Source: Natronolimnobius baerhuensis
Lineage (GTDB): Archaea; Halobacteriota; Halobacteria; Halobacteriales; Natrialbaceae
Direction of reading: 5' to 3'
DNA length: 64,000 nt
NCBI RefSeq assembly: GCF_002177135.1
Contig: NZ_MWPH01000002.1
Location: forward strand, 930,001-994,000
Every line of letters begins with the position of its first letter. The first letter of the stretch is position 1. The notes under the pieces were generated by a model, which searched no databases, had not been told where the DNA came from, and saw only the letters and a program-made list of their open reading frames with translations. The translations under genes and the position numbers were made by a program. Positions 17,444 to 25,894 of the stretch are shown one piece after another.

Positions 17444-19185
17444 TGAGCAAAACAGACACAGACTCTCACTCAGCAGATGAGAAGAGTACAGACGGTGAGA
17501 ACGAAACAAGTGACCTCGAGCCCGACGACACCACGGAGACCAGCGAGACGCTTCGAATCCTCCTGATCGAGGACAATCCCGGCGATGCGCGACTCATCGA
17601 GGAGATGCTCAAAGATACCGAAGAGCTTGCCCAGCGAGTACGCGGTGACGACGCTGCAAGTGGAACCCCAACGCTGACACACAAGTCGCGTCTCGAGGAG
17701 GGGCTTGCTGTCCTCACAGATACCGCAATCGACATCGTCTTGCTCGATTTGAACTTGCCCGACAGCAGTGGCCTCGAGACACTCGAATCAGTTCATGGCG
17801 AGAGTGACGAGACGCCGATTGTCGTGTTGACTGGGTTAAGAGACCAACAGGTCGGTGTGGAGGCGATTCAGCGCGGAGCCCAAGACTTCCTCGTCAAAGA
17901 CGAAGTGACGAGTGAGTTGCTCGTGAGGACGATCCATCACGCAATCGAGCGCGCTCGCCAGGAACGCGAGCGACGACGCCAGCGCGAGCAACTCGAGTCG
18001 CTCAATCGCCTGAATCGGGTTGGTCACGACATTACGCAGGCGGTAATTACAACGGAAACGCGAGCGGAACTCGAACAGCGCGTCTGTGACCGACTCGCCG
18101 AATCGGACGCCTACCGCTTTGCCTGGATCGGTGGCGTCAATCCCGGAAGCGACCAGATCGTACCGAAAGCGGCCGCTGGCGTCGAAGATGGGTATCTCGA
18201 GACAGTCGATATCAGCGTCTCGGAGGACGAACCAAGCGGGCAAGGGCCAACCGGCACCGCGATTCGAACCGGTGACGTACAGGTTGCGAACAACATCCAG
18301 ACCGATCCTGCGTACGAACCCTGGCGTGGGGCGGCAATCGAACGCGGATATAACTCCTCAGTCTCAATTCCAGTTGCACACGAAGATCTCGTCTACGGGG
18401 CGTTAAACATCTATGCAGTGGATGCAGACGCATTTAACGGACCCGAAACGACGATTCTCTCCAGAATTGGGGACACCATCGCACACGCCATCACGGCAAT
18501 CGAGCGCCGCGATGCACTGGTCAGTGATGCCGTCATCGAACTCGAGTTTCGAGTCGAGGCGATGGCCGAGGAACTCGTTTCACTGTCGGCAACCGAATCG
18601 TGTACGATAAAACTCGAGCAACTCGTCCGGGGCGACGAGACACTGCTTGCCTACGGGTCGGCGACGGACGTCTCACAGGAGGCATTCGCGGAGGCAGTCG
18701 AAGACACCAACGGCATCGATGACGTTCGATTCCTCGCAGCCAAACGCGAGGCATTCGAGTTCGAACTCGTTGCACCCGCAGCTGTCTCCCTATTCGAAAC
18801 AATCGCAACGCACGGCGGCCGTGTCGACTCCGCAACGATCAGCGACGGCGAGTTCCGCTTCGTCGTCGAACTCCCGCGCGGTCGAGACACCCGGCAGATG
18901 ATCGAACTCCTCAAAGAGGACCACTCGGGCGTTACCTACCTCGCCCAGCGGACGGCCGAACGAAGCGACTCGACGAACGGCAACTCCACGAGCGTCCTCG
19001 AGGACGAACTCACCGAAAAGCAACGAGCAGCCCTCGAGACGGCGTACTTTGCGGGATACTTTGACTGGCCGCGCGAGAGTACCGGTGAAGAAATCGCTGA
19101 GCGCCTCGGGATTGCGCCTGCAACGTTCAACCAGCATCTGCGGACTGCCGAGCGAAAGTTTTTCGACGCGACGCTCGACGAGTAG
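17443..19185 (+). CDS. REC-GAF-bacterio-opsin-activator HTH regulator (Bat-like)
   Basis: A 580-residue transcriptional regulator. After an acidic N-terminal tail comes a receiver domain (about 37-165) with EDNPGDARL and phospho-Asp in LLDLNLPDSSG, a short coiled linker rich in Arg/Glu, a GAF domain (about 190-345), the bacterio-opsin activator domain with the motif LEFRVEAMAEELVSLSA, and an HTH_10 domain at the C-terminus (LTEKQRAALETAYFAGYFDWPR, then IAERLGIAPATFNQHLR). It probably responds to phosphorelay plus a small ligand or redox signal. The overlapping single-domain receiver upstream is a likely partner. Confidence 0.9.
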   Translation: MSKTDTDSHSADEKSTDGENETSDLEPDDTTETSETLRILLIEDNPGDARLIEEMLKDTEELAQRVRGDDAASGTPTLTHKSRLEEGLAVLTDTAIDIVLLDLNLPDSSGLETLESVHGESDETPIVVLTGLRDQQVGVEAIQRGAQDFLVKDEVTSELLVRTIHHAIERARQERERRRQREQLESLNRLNRVGHDITQAVITTETRAELEQRVCDRLAESDAYRFAWIGGVNPGSDQIVPKAAAGVEDGYLETVDISVSEDEPSGQGPTGTAIRTGDVQVANNIQTDPAYEPWRGAAIERGYNSSVSIPVAHEDLVYGALNIYAVDADAFNGPETTILSRIGDTIAHAITAIERRDALVSDAVIELEFRVEAMAEELVSLSATESCTIKLEQLVRGDETLLAYGSATDVSQEAFAEAVEDTNGIDDVRFLAAKREAFEFELVAPAAVSLFETIATHGGRVDSATISDGEFRFVVELPRGRDTRQMIELLKEDHSGVTYLAQRTAERSDSTNGNSTSVLEDELTEKQRAALETAYFAGYFDWPRESTGEEIAERLGIAPATFNQHLRTAERKFFDATLDE

Positions 19186-19577
19186 TCGCTGTTGGGTATC
19201 GCAGATTTACCGTGTGTAGTGACTTTTCAGTGGTATCGGTCGAAGAGCAGCGGCGTACAGCGGGACGAGGGATAGCTCTGCGACGCTGCCAACTGCTGCC
19301 AGGTTTGGCACGGACTGTGCTGTTCTGTTGCTTGTTTACGGGGAAGACGTGAGGAACACCCGTTCGACGACTCAGTAGAAATAAAGTGTATGGTGCTATA
19401 TGAAATAGATCTCGGCGAGCGATAGAGCGCGAACTCGAGGCCGAAGCCACACTCTGAGTCTGCAGTAGAGAGACCATACACTCGAGTAGGGAGATGATAC
19501 ACCGTGTGACGGATGTCTCCGACCGACTCACCTGCTCACAGCGTGTCCGGGAACGTGACTCGCGGCGCTAAAACAGA
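19186..19577. other. gene-free convergent region
   Basis: About 390 bp between two converging genes. I see no supported gene, RNA or clear repeat; composition is mixed with several short AT-rich runs. Confidence 0.4.
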
Positions 19578-21329
19578 TTACGTCTCTTCGACGTGGCGGA
19601 TCTCGCAGGCGATACCGCGCGTACTCTCGGTCATTTCGCGGCCGAACATCTCTGCGCGGCCGATGGCGAACGCCTTCGGCCCTTCGACGATCACTTCGTC
19701 GCCGACACGAATGTCCTCGTCGGCGTCGACGACACCCGGCGCGAGCACGCTGCCGTGGGGGACGAAGCCGTCGATTTCGACGCGCTTCGTGGGAGCGTCG
19801 CTCTCGAGCCAGCGTTTTGCGCCCTCGAGCGTAAACGAGAGGGTGCCGTACTGGGGAACCATCGTCGCGAGTTGGGTGTCCTCGCGGTCGCGGACCTGAA
19901 TCTTGGGGTAGCGACTCGTGGTCTGGATGTCTGCAAAGAGGTCGTCGCCAGCGCCGTCGCCGAGCAGGTAGTCCGCGATGGCGCGGACGGTGTTGTGCTC
20001 GCGCTCGCGTTTGGAGTATTTGAGTTCGCCCGACAGCGCCTCGCCGAGGTTCGCGAGTGACTCGTCGTCGGTCGGATGCTCGGCAACGGTGTAGGTGATA
20101 TCGAGGTCGAGTGACTCCTCGACGCGGCCCACGATGTCGCGGTAGCCCTCTCCGGGAACGTGTGCGATAATCTTCGAGTACTCGTTGCGCTCGAGGTAGC
20201 GCTCAAGCACCGAACTCACGAACTGTTTTTCGTCTTCGGACCAGCGACCGGTGACGACGGTGTCGTAGTGTTGGGCCGGGTAGGTCGTCTCGAGTTCCTG
20301 TGGAACGACGCCGATGGGACTCGTCATCGAGACGAGGTGGGCGCGCCACTGGATAACATCGTGGAACTGGCGGTGGCTCTGGGACTCGCTGTAGGGTTTG
20401 GCGGCCGAGCAGGGGACGAGCACGAGCGGGTTATCGAATCGATTTCGGTACCGACTCGTCACGCGGTCGGCGTAGCGCTGGATCTCAACGCGCCGGAGCG
20501 TGTCTTCGGTCGCGGCCGAAATCTGCGAATCACGGAGGATCGGCGTTCGCTCCTCGAGATAACCCCACTGCGAATCCAGTTCGCGCATCGCGGCGGTGAG
20601 CCACTGATCCTGGCGGGCCTGTCCCTCGAGATAGTCTCGGAGTCGGCCGTCGCGGATGCGCCGGCGGACGATACCGAGTTCCGCCTGGAGGGCGTTTCGG
20701 TTGTGCTCGGCGCAGTCCTCGCGAGTGAACTCCTCGCGGGACTGCTGGCAGGCCGGACACGAGCAGGGCAGTTCCTCGAGATCCTCGAGGAAGTACGCCT
20801 CGTCGGTGGTGAGATAGCGGCCCTCGGTGCCCTTGATGACGGCGGCGGTCTCATCGAACAGGTCGACGCCAGCGTAGGCGAGCAACGCAACGTTTCGCGG
20901 GGTGGCAACACCGGAGAAATAGAGCGCGGTGTCGGCGGGAATCGATTCGCGGACGTTTACGACGGTTTCGACCAGCGCCGCGCCGTGGCCCATCGCAGAC
21001 TGCACGTCAGAGACCGCATACGCATCGGTGCCGTGGTCCTCGGCCGTCTCGCTCGAGATGACGGCGACACTCGGGAACTCGACGTCCGGGTGCTCGACAG
21101 CGAACGACGCTTGGACTTCCTCGGCCGTACCACCGGGGAATCCGCGGTGGGGGAGGACGGTAAGCGTTGACTCGTCGCCCTCGGGAACGTCGCGGTCGGT
21201 GGCCCACAGCGAGCCCGCATCCTCGAGTATGTCGTCGACGAGCGCAGGGGTTGTCCGGGCGTCGGCGAGTCGCAACTCACCGATGCGCGCGGCCCCGTCG
21301 CGCTCGTGAACTTCGAAGTAGTCGGTCAT
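19578..21329 (-). CDS. arcS: archaeosine synthase ArcS
   Basis: Converts preQ0 at position 15 of tRNA towards archaeosine, acting after TgtA. The 583-residue protein is a TGT-like paralogue. It keeps the zinc-site pattern (CSCPAC, then a distant His) but has the ArcS-specific LVPCSAAKPYSES motif in the middle. A PUA domain closes the protein (residues about 505-583, with VGDEVIVEGPKAFAIGRAEM). TgtA lies 0.9 kb downstream on the same strand, with a TRAM protein and a HalOD1 gene between. The next gene upstream is a regulator on the other strand. Confidence 0.94.
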   Translation of the reverse strand: MTDYFEVHERDGAARIGELRLADARTTPALVDDILEDAGSLWATDRDVPEGDESTLTVLPHRGFPGGTAEEVQASFAVEHPDVEFPSVAVISSETAEDHGTDAYAVSDVQSAMGHGAALVETVVNVRESIPADTALYFSGVATPRNVALLAYAGVDLFDETAAVIKGTEGRYLTTDEAYFLEDLEELPCSCPACQQSREEFTREDCAEHNRNALQAELGIVRRRIRDGRLRDYLEGQARQDQWLTAAMRELDSQWGYLEERTPILRDSQISAATEDTLRRVEIQRYADRVTSRYRNRFDNPLVLVPCSAAKPYSESQSHRQFHDVIQWRAHLVSMTSPIGVVPQELETTYPAQHYDTVVTGRWSEDEKQFVSSVLERYLERNEYSKIIAHVPGEGYRDIVGRVEESLDLDITYTVAEHPTDDESLANLGEALSGELKYSKREREHNTVRAIADYLLGDGAGDDLFADIQTTSRYPKIQVRDREDTQLATMVPQYGTLSFTLEGAKRWLESDAPTKRVEIDGFVPHGSVLAPGVVDADEDIRVGDEVIVEGPKAFAIGRAEMFGREMTESTRGIACEIRHVEET

Positions 21330-21385
21330 ACCAAAACTGGGTGCGGGCGCGTGAAAGAGGCTGTCGGTCGCCGGTCGCCCGACTC

Positions 21386-21748
21386 TTAGGCACGACCCTG
21401 AAACGCCGCGGTCGCGGACGTATGGCCACGGTTAAACGAGAGAATCTTTGCCTCGAGGGTGTCTCCAGCCTCGAGGTCGGCAGGGATGTCTTCGACAAAA
21501 ACAACGAAGCCTTCGATCTTGCAGACGGCCTGTTGCTCGCCGGTGTGGTGTTCGGTGAACTCGTGGACGGCAACGGTATGAGTGTCGCCGATATCCACGG
21601 GCGGATCGCGTTGTTGGGCTTCCTGGTGGCGGGCTTGAGACTCGCGCTTGGCGGCGCTGGTCCCCCCGCCACGGAAACGTCGAACCAGCCACGTGAGGAA
21701 TATGACGCCCACGATTGTACCAAGTACAAGTGAGGTGGTCCCGAGCAT
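21386..21748 (-). CDS. membrane-anchored TRAM-domain protein
   Basis: A 120-residue protein. The ATG at 21748 is used because it starts immediately before the single hydrophobic helix (LVLGTIVGVIFLTWLV); a further-upstream start would add a basic, uncharacteristic stretch. After an Arg/Gln-rich linker, residues about 52-118 form a TRAM domain (DIGDTHTVAVHEFTEHHTGEQQAVCKIEG, noted by its ends DIGDTH and KIEG; then FVVFVED and AKILSFNRGHTSATA). TRAM domains bind RNA. It sits directly upstream of arcS on the same strand, which suggests a tie to tRNA modification; that link is inferred. Confidence 0.8.
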   Translation of the reverse strand: MLGTTSLVLGTIVGVIFLTWLVRRFRGGGTSAAKRESQARHQEAQQRDPPVDIGDTHTVAVHEFTEHHTGEQQAVCKIEGFVVFVEDIPADLEAGDTLEAKILSFNRGHTSATAAFQGRA

Positions 21749-21892
21749 ATGACTTGAATCAGGTGCCGCGGCCGTCTTTGCTGTTCTGGTCCGCCGACGT
21801 GACGGCGCTTGCGGGACGAATACCGCAGTAAACACGTCTGAAATGGTGACTATCGCCAATGGCCTTTTATGTACTCGAAGGGTGTGATGACC

Positions 21893-22219
21893 ATGAACCA
21901 GACAGCCACCGGACTCGAGTCCATCACGGGAACTGCCGAACCAAAACTCAGTGTTGCGGTTATCACCGCAGTTGCGAACCGTCAGGGATGTGATCCGAGC
22001 GACTTACCACCACTGTACGATGCAATCGATCCGGATGCACTCGATGCAGTCTTCGACTCGACACGCGCGGATGGCGCGCGACAGGGCCGACTCTCGTTTA
22101 CATACGATGGTCACGAAGTCGTCATCGACTCCGATGAGCAGACACAACTCATCATCGACGGGACCGTCGTCGGTGGAACACAGGCAACGATTGGGTCGGA
22201 TTCGCCGGCCGGCTTCTGA
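21893..22219 (+). CDS. stand-alone HalOD1 output-domain protein
   Basis: A 108-residue protein with the HalOD1 pattern: LSVAVITAVANRQGCDPSDLPPLYDAIDPDALDAVF at the N-terminal half (noted by LSVAVI and LPPLYDAIDPDALD), a strand pair FTYDGHEVVIDSD, and a Gly-rich end. HalOD1 domains are usually fused to haloarchaeal signalling proteins; this one is free-standing. The ATG at 21893 is favoured because TTTTAT at 21865-21870 gives the spacing of a leaderless promoter; ATGs at 21887 and 21869 are alternatives. Confidence 0.8.
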   Translation: MNQTATGLESITGTAEPKLSVAVITAVANRQGCDPSDLPPLYDAIDPDALDAVFDSTRADGARQGRLSFTYDGHEVVIDSDEQTQLIIDGTVVGGTQATIGSDSPAGF

Positions 22220-22269
22220 GAATAGGCGTCAGTCTGGGCGTGAGACGGTATATTCGTTTGTGCAGGCGC

Positions 22270-23745
22270 TTACTCTGCAGTGAGGTCTATCAGCGCCACA
22301 CTAGCAGGAACACACTCGAGCACACTTGCGGGCCAGCCACGATGCCCGAGCGTCATGTCGGTGTCGGGGTTGGCCTCGACAAGTCGGGCGACCCCCTCGG
22401 CTGCGGCCTCGAGTGCAGCTCGGTCGGTTCTGTCGGGCACTTCAGCAGTGAGCGGATAGCTTTTCGAGAGCGCGCGCGGGAACGGGCCAAACGGTGGTTC
22501 GACGCGCCAGGAGTCGTCGAACTCGTCGCTACTGGTGGGTTGGCCCTCCGTGAGGAACAGCGACTCCGGCACCGAGAGGCGCTCGAGACGCTGCTGATGG
22601 CGCACCACTTCGGGTCGGCGGGCGCTCTCCTGTGAGGTATAGAAGAAGGCACCCTTCGAGACGGGATCGGACTGCTCGAGTTGGGCGGCATGGTCGAGCA
22701 GGGCGCGGTAGCCGTCGAGCATGGTGGGGTGTGCGCGGGCGCGCTGTTCAACCAACTCGAGGAGGTTGCCGGCGCGAATCGCCTGCTTGATGCGGCGAAT
22801 TTCCTCGAACGTGACGTGGAGGTTGTGAGCGGCGAGTTCCGTTTCCCGCGCGTCGTCGTCCAGCGCGCGCAGGTCGTCGGGCGAGTGCTCGGTACAGACG
22901 GGACACGAACAGGGCAGGTAGTCGAGGTCCTCGAGATGGCGCGTGCCGCGAACGGTCAGGTAGCGGTCATCGCGCGCGTAGAGCGCGTAGGCGGCGGAAT
23001 CAAAGAGGTCACAGCCCATCGCGACGCCCAGCGCGAACATCATGGGGTGGCCGGCACCGAAGAGGTGGACGGGCGCATCGGCACCGAGTCCGCGTTTTGC
23101 GCCGGCGACGGCGTCGACCATGTCGTCGTAGCGATAGTCGTTCATCAGCGGGACGACCGCGCCAACGGGGAAGACGTCGAGGGCCGTCGCGTTCGCGTGA
23201 CGGCCCGCCTCCTCGCGGAGGTCGGGGTAGGTCGAACCCTGTACCGGCGCGTTGACCAGCATCTCGCCCGTCTCGACGCCTTGGGCGCGCTCGAGTCGGT
23301 CCTGGGTCGTCGCCAGTTCGTCTTCGGCGCGCTCGCGGTGGACATCGGGCGGCGTCGGAATGTCGACGGGCGTCCCGATATCGGAGCCGATTGCGTGCTG
23401 GAACTCGAGGATTTCCTCGCTTGTGACGTCGATTTCGCCGTACTCGGAGAGTTGGAACGAGCCGGAGTCGGTCATGATCGCGCCGGGGAAATCGAGGACC
23501 TCGTGGAGGCCGTTCTCGAGGGCGCGTTCGCGGATGTCGTCGGTACTGTGGATGATGTAGGAGTTCGTGATGAGGATTTCAGCACCGAACTCCTCGGCCA
23601 TTCGGCGGGGACTGAGGGTATCCAGATTTGGATTGATCACCGGCAGGAGAGCGGGCGTCTCGACGGTGACGCCGGCGCGCGGAACGGTCAACTCGCCGAT
23701 CCGCCCGCCAGCATCGAGATCCCGAATTTCGAAGCACTCGCGCAT
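22270..23745 (-). CDS. tgtA: tRNA-guanine(15) transglycosylase TgtA
   Basis: Exchanges guanine 15 of archaeal tRNAs for preQ0, the first tRNA-bound step of archaeosine synthesis. The 491-residue protein has the catalytic TIM barrel with TDSGSFQ (general acid/base Asp), the nucleophile-region [43 protein letters not shown], and the zinc site CSCPVC with a distant His. The C-terminal part is shorter than in TgtA proteins that carry a full PUA domain; here RNA binding may rest on the remaining C-terminal domain and ArcS. It shares the strand with arcS. Confidence 0.95.
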   Translation of the reverse strand: MRECFEIRDLDAGGRIGELTVPRAGVTVETPALLPVINPNLDTLSPRRMAEEFGAEILITNSYIIHSTDDIRERALENGLHEVLDFPGAIMTDSGSFQLSEYGEIDVTSEEILEFQHAIGSDIGTPVDIPTPPDVHRERAEDELATTQDRLERAQGVETGEMLVNAPVQGSTYPDLREEAGRHANATALDVFPVGAVVPLMNDYRYDDMVDAVAGAKRGLGADAPVHLFGAGHPMMFALGVAMGCDLFDSAAYALYARDDRYLTVRGTRHLEDLDYLPCSCPVCTEHSPDDLRALDDDARETELAAHNLHVTFEEIRRIKQAIRAGNLLELVEQRARAHPTMLDGYRALLDHAAQLEQSDPVSKGAFFYTSQESARRPEVVRHQQRLERLSVPESLFLTEGQPTSSDEFDDSWRVEPPFGPFPRALSKSYPLTAEVPDRTDRAALEAAAEGVARLVEANPDTDMTLGHRGWPASVLECVPASVALIDLTAE

Positions 23746-23967
23746 TGGGTGGTGGTTGCGCCCACGAACGTAAGTCAGTGAAGATTCGTGATTTCGCCCC
23801 AGAATCGTCGCTGTGGCAACACGACTGCGATGTAGCGCGCGGAATAATGGCTCGATTTATCGGTACATGAATACGTGGCGGCCAACGCAAGCACAACGGC
23901 CACCCCCACTCGAGGAGCGGTTTCTCATGCGAGCACCGAGACACTCTCGGGATCCAAGGGGATGAAA

Positions 23968-24044
23968 CACTGATTAGCGACCGTTCCAGAAGTTCTAACT
24001 GTGCTTGTTTCTGAGGTAACGCCGTAACAGTCTGCTCGTTTTAG
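23968..24044 (+). promoter_or_regulatory. conserved promoter block of acidic paralogue 1
   Basis: Two boxes, CACTGATTAGCGA (23968-23980) and GTAACAGTCTGCTC followed by GTTTTAG (24024-24044), recur upstream of the second paralogue with the same 56-bp box spacing and the same 27 bp to the ATG. TTTTAG is placed like a TATA box for a leaderless start. Confidence 0.7.
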
Positions 24045-24071
24045 TCCGGATCAGGCGATAGCTCAAGTCGC

Positions 24072-25481
24072 ATGGCTTCACGACCGCAGCAACTCGGTGT
24101 CGTATTTGTCGCATTGTTCGTTGCACTCTCGAGCCCCGCGCTCGCAGGTGCAACCTCACAAACAGCAGCCGACGGACCAAGCGCAACGCTTCAAGACACG
24201 GAGGTAGAGACGCTCGAACTCGAGAATGTAACAGTCGAAGACGCGACCATTGAGGAACTGAACGTCGACGAACTTGACGTCGACCAGGATGAACTCGATG
24301 ACGCGCTCGAAGCACACAACGGCGCTGATGACGCCGACGATGAAGACGCTGACGACGAAGACAACGATGTCGACGAGGCTGACGACGATGATAATGGCCT
24401 CGACGATGACGACGAGGCTGACGACAACGGCGTCGAAGATACAGATGACGCCGACGAGGTGACCATCTCGGACATCGAGATCGAACACCTCGAACTCGAG
24501 GATGTCTCCCTCGAGGACCTCGAAGTAAACGGTGACGACGTCGATGAGGCCGACGATGATGATAACGGCCTCGATGACGAGGACGACGCTGACGAAGACA
24601 ACGGCGTTGACGAGGCCGACGATGACGAGGACGACGCTGACGACGAAGACAACGACGCTGACGATAACGGCGTCGACGATAACGACGAGGCTGACGACGA
24701 ATTCGATCTGATTGACGAGGACGCTGACGAGCTCACCATCGAAGAGCTCACCATCGAAACGATGGACGTCGATCACCTGACTCTTGAGGAACTGACTGTC
24801 GAGGACGACGAGGCTGATGACGACAACGGCCTCGACGATGAGGACGAGGCTGACGACGACGATAACGACGTTGACGAGGCCGACGACGATGACGACGAGG
24901 CTGACGACAACGGCCTCGATGACGACGCAGACGCTGACGACGAGGACAACGGCGTTGACGACGCCGACGATGACGAGCACGACGACGCAGACGGTGAGCA
25001 GATCGACGAACTCACCATCGAGCAGTTCGATGTTGAGGAACTCACCGTCGAATCGATGACCATCGAATCACTCGAGGAGGCTGACGACGACGACGAGATG
25101 GCTGACGACGAAGATGATGCCGCTGCTGACGATGACGACAACGGCCTCGACGACGATGACGAGGCTGACGACAACGGCGTCGACGACGATGAAAACGACA
25201 TGAACGACGAGGACGACGAAATGGACGATGACGAGATGACTGACGGCGAGACCGTCAGCGAACTCTCCGCCTCGTCGATCACCGTCACTGACGCAACCGC
25301 AGAATCGATCAGCGTTGACGACCTCTCCGACCTCGAGGACTACGACGCTGACGACGATGCAGATGCTGACGATGACGATGAGATGGACGACGACGATGAT
25401 GACATGGATGACGACAACGATGAGGATGAGGATGAGGACGATGACGACAACGGCATCCTCTCCATCGGCATCCTGGGCTAA
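24072..25481 (+). CDS. secreted Asp-rich pentad-repeat protein, paralogue 1
   Basis: A 469-residue protein with a Sec-type signal peptide (LGVVFVALFVALSSPALAG, cleavage likely after ALA). The mature part alternates two textures. Five blocks of about 20-25 residues fall into five-residue units of the form acidic-x-hydrophobic-x-hydrophobic, for example ETLEL, ENVTV, EDATI, EELNV, DELDV. Between them are long linkers made of D, N, E, A and G with frequent DDDNG. The units resemble one turn of a pentapeptide-type beta solenoid, and the linkers resemble Ca-binding acidic loops. No catalytic motif, lipobox or surface anchor is evident; the end is a short hydrophobic ILSIGILG. I do not recognise a named family. 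Confidence 0.85.
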   Translation: MASRPQQLGVVFVALFVALSSPALAGATSQTAADGPSATLQDTEVETLELENVTVEDATIEELNVDELDVDQDELDDALEAHNGADDADDEDADDEDNDVDEADDDDNGLDDDDEADDNGVEDTDDADEVTISDIEIEHLELEDVSLEDLEVNGDDVDEADDDDNGLDDEDDADEDNGVDEADDDEDDADDEDNDADDNGVDDNDEADDEFDLIDEDADELTIEELTIETMDVDHLTLEELTVEDDEADDDNGLDDEDEADDDDNDVDEADDDDDEADDNGLDDDADADDEDNGVDDADDDEHDDADGEQIDELTIEQFDVEELTVESMTIESLEEADDDDEMADDEDDAAADDDDNGLDDDDEADDNGVDDDENDMNDEDDEMDDDEMTDGETVSELSASSITVTDATAESISVDDLSDLEDYDADDDADADDDDEMDDDDDDMDDDNDEDEDEDDDDNGILSIGILG

Positions 25482-25790
25482 CGACCAGTAGCCACACCAC
25501 CAGCACTCGACTACCAGCCCGCACTCACCCCGTGTGGTCACGTGAGAACGGGCCAGTTCCGATTCGGTTTCTTTTTCGTCATGCTCGAGCAGCGACCGTG
25601 TTGGTGTCCCACGGACTCCAGCGACTGGACACGGACAGCCGCTGCGGCCGCTGTGGGTGCAACAGACAGTAATCTCATGTTCTCTGAGAGGAGCAATAAC
25701 TGCGTAGCACTCGCAGGCAACACGTAGATTCTACTCGAAAAGAGCCTGACAATCGACGCTCAGACAAGGGGCGTTCAGGCGCGAATGAAC
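25482..25790. other. intergenic DNA between the two acidic paralogues
   Basis: No supported gene. A T-rich tract (TTTCTTTTTCGTC, near 25568) about 90 bp after the stop may end transcription of the first paralogue. Confidence 0.4.
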
Positions 25791-25867
25791 CACTGATTAG
25801 CGAACTGTGCTGGCGCGCCAACTGCACTTTGTCTCGTGATAATTCTGTAACAGTCTACTCATTTTAG
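25791..25867 (+). promoter_or_regulatory. conserved promoter block of acidic paralogue 2
   Basis: Same two boxes as before paralogue 1: CACTGATTAGCGA (25791-25803) and GTAACAGTCTACTC followed by ATTTTAG (25847-25867), 27 bp before the ATG. Sequence between the boxes differs, so the boxes themselves appear constrained. Confidence 0.7.
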
Positions 25868-25894
25868 CCGGAACAGCGCAGTAGCTCTGAGCGC

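Noticed and set aside
24156-25541. Long hydrophobic Val/Ile- or Ser-rich readings antisense to the acidic paralogues
   Set aside because: They are mirror images of GAC/GAT/GAG repeats: Asp codons read backwards give Val, Ile and Ser. The sense protein has a signal peptide and conserved promoter.
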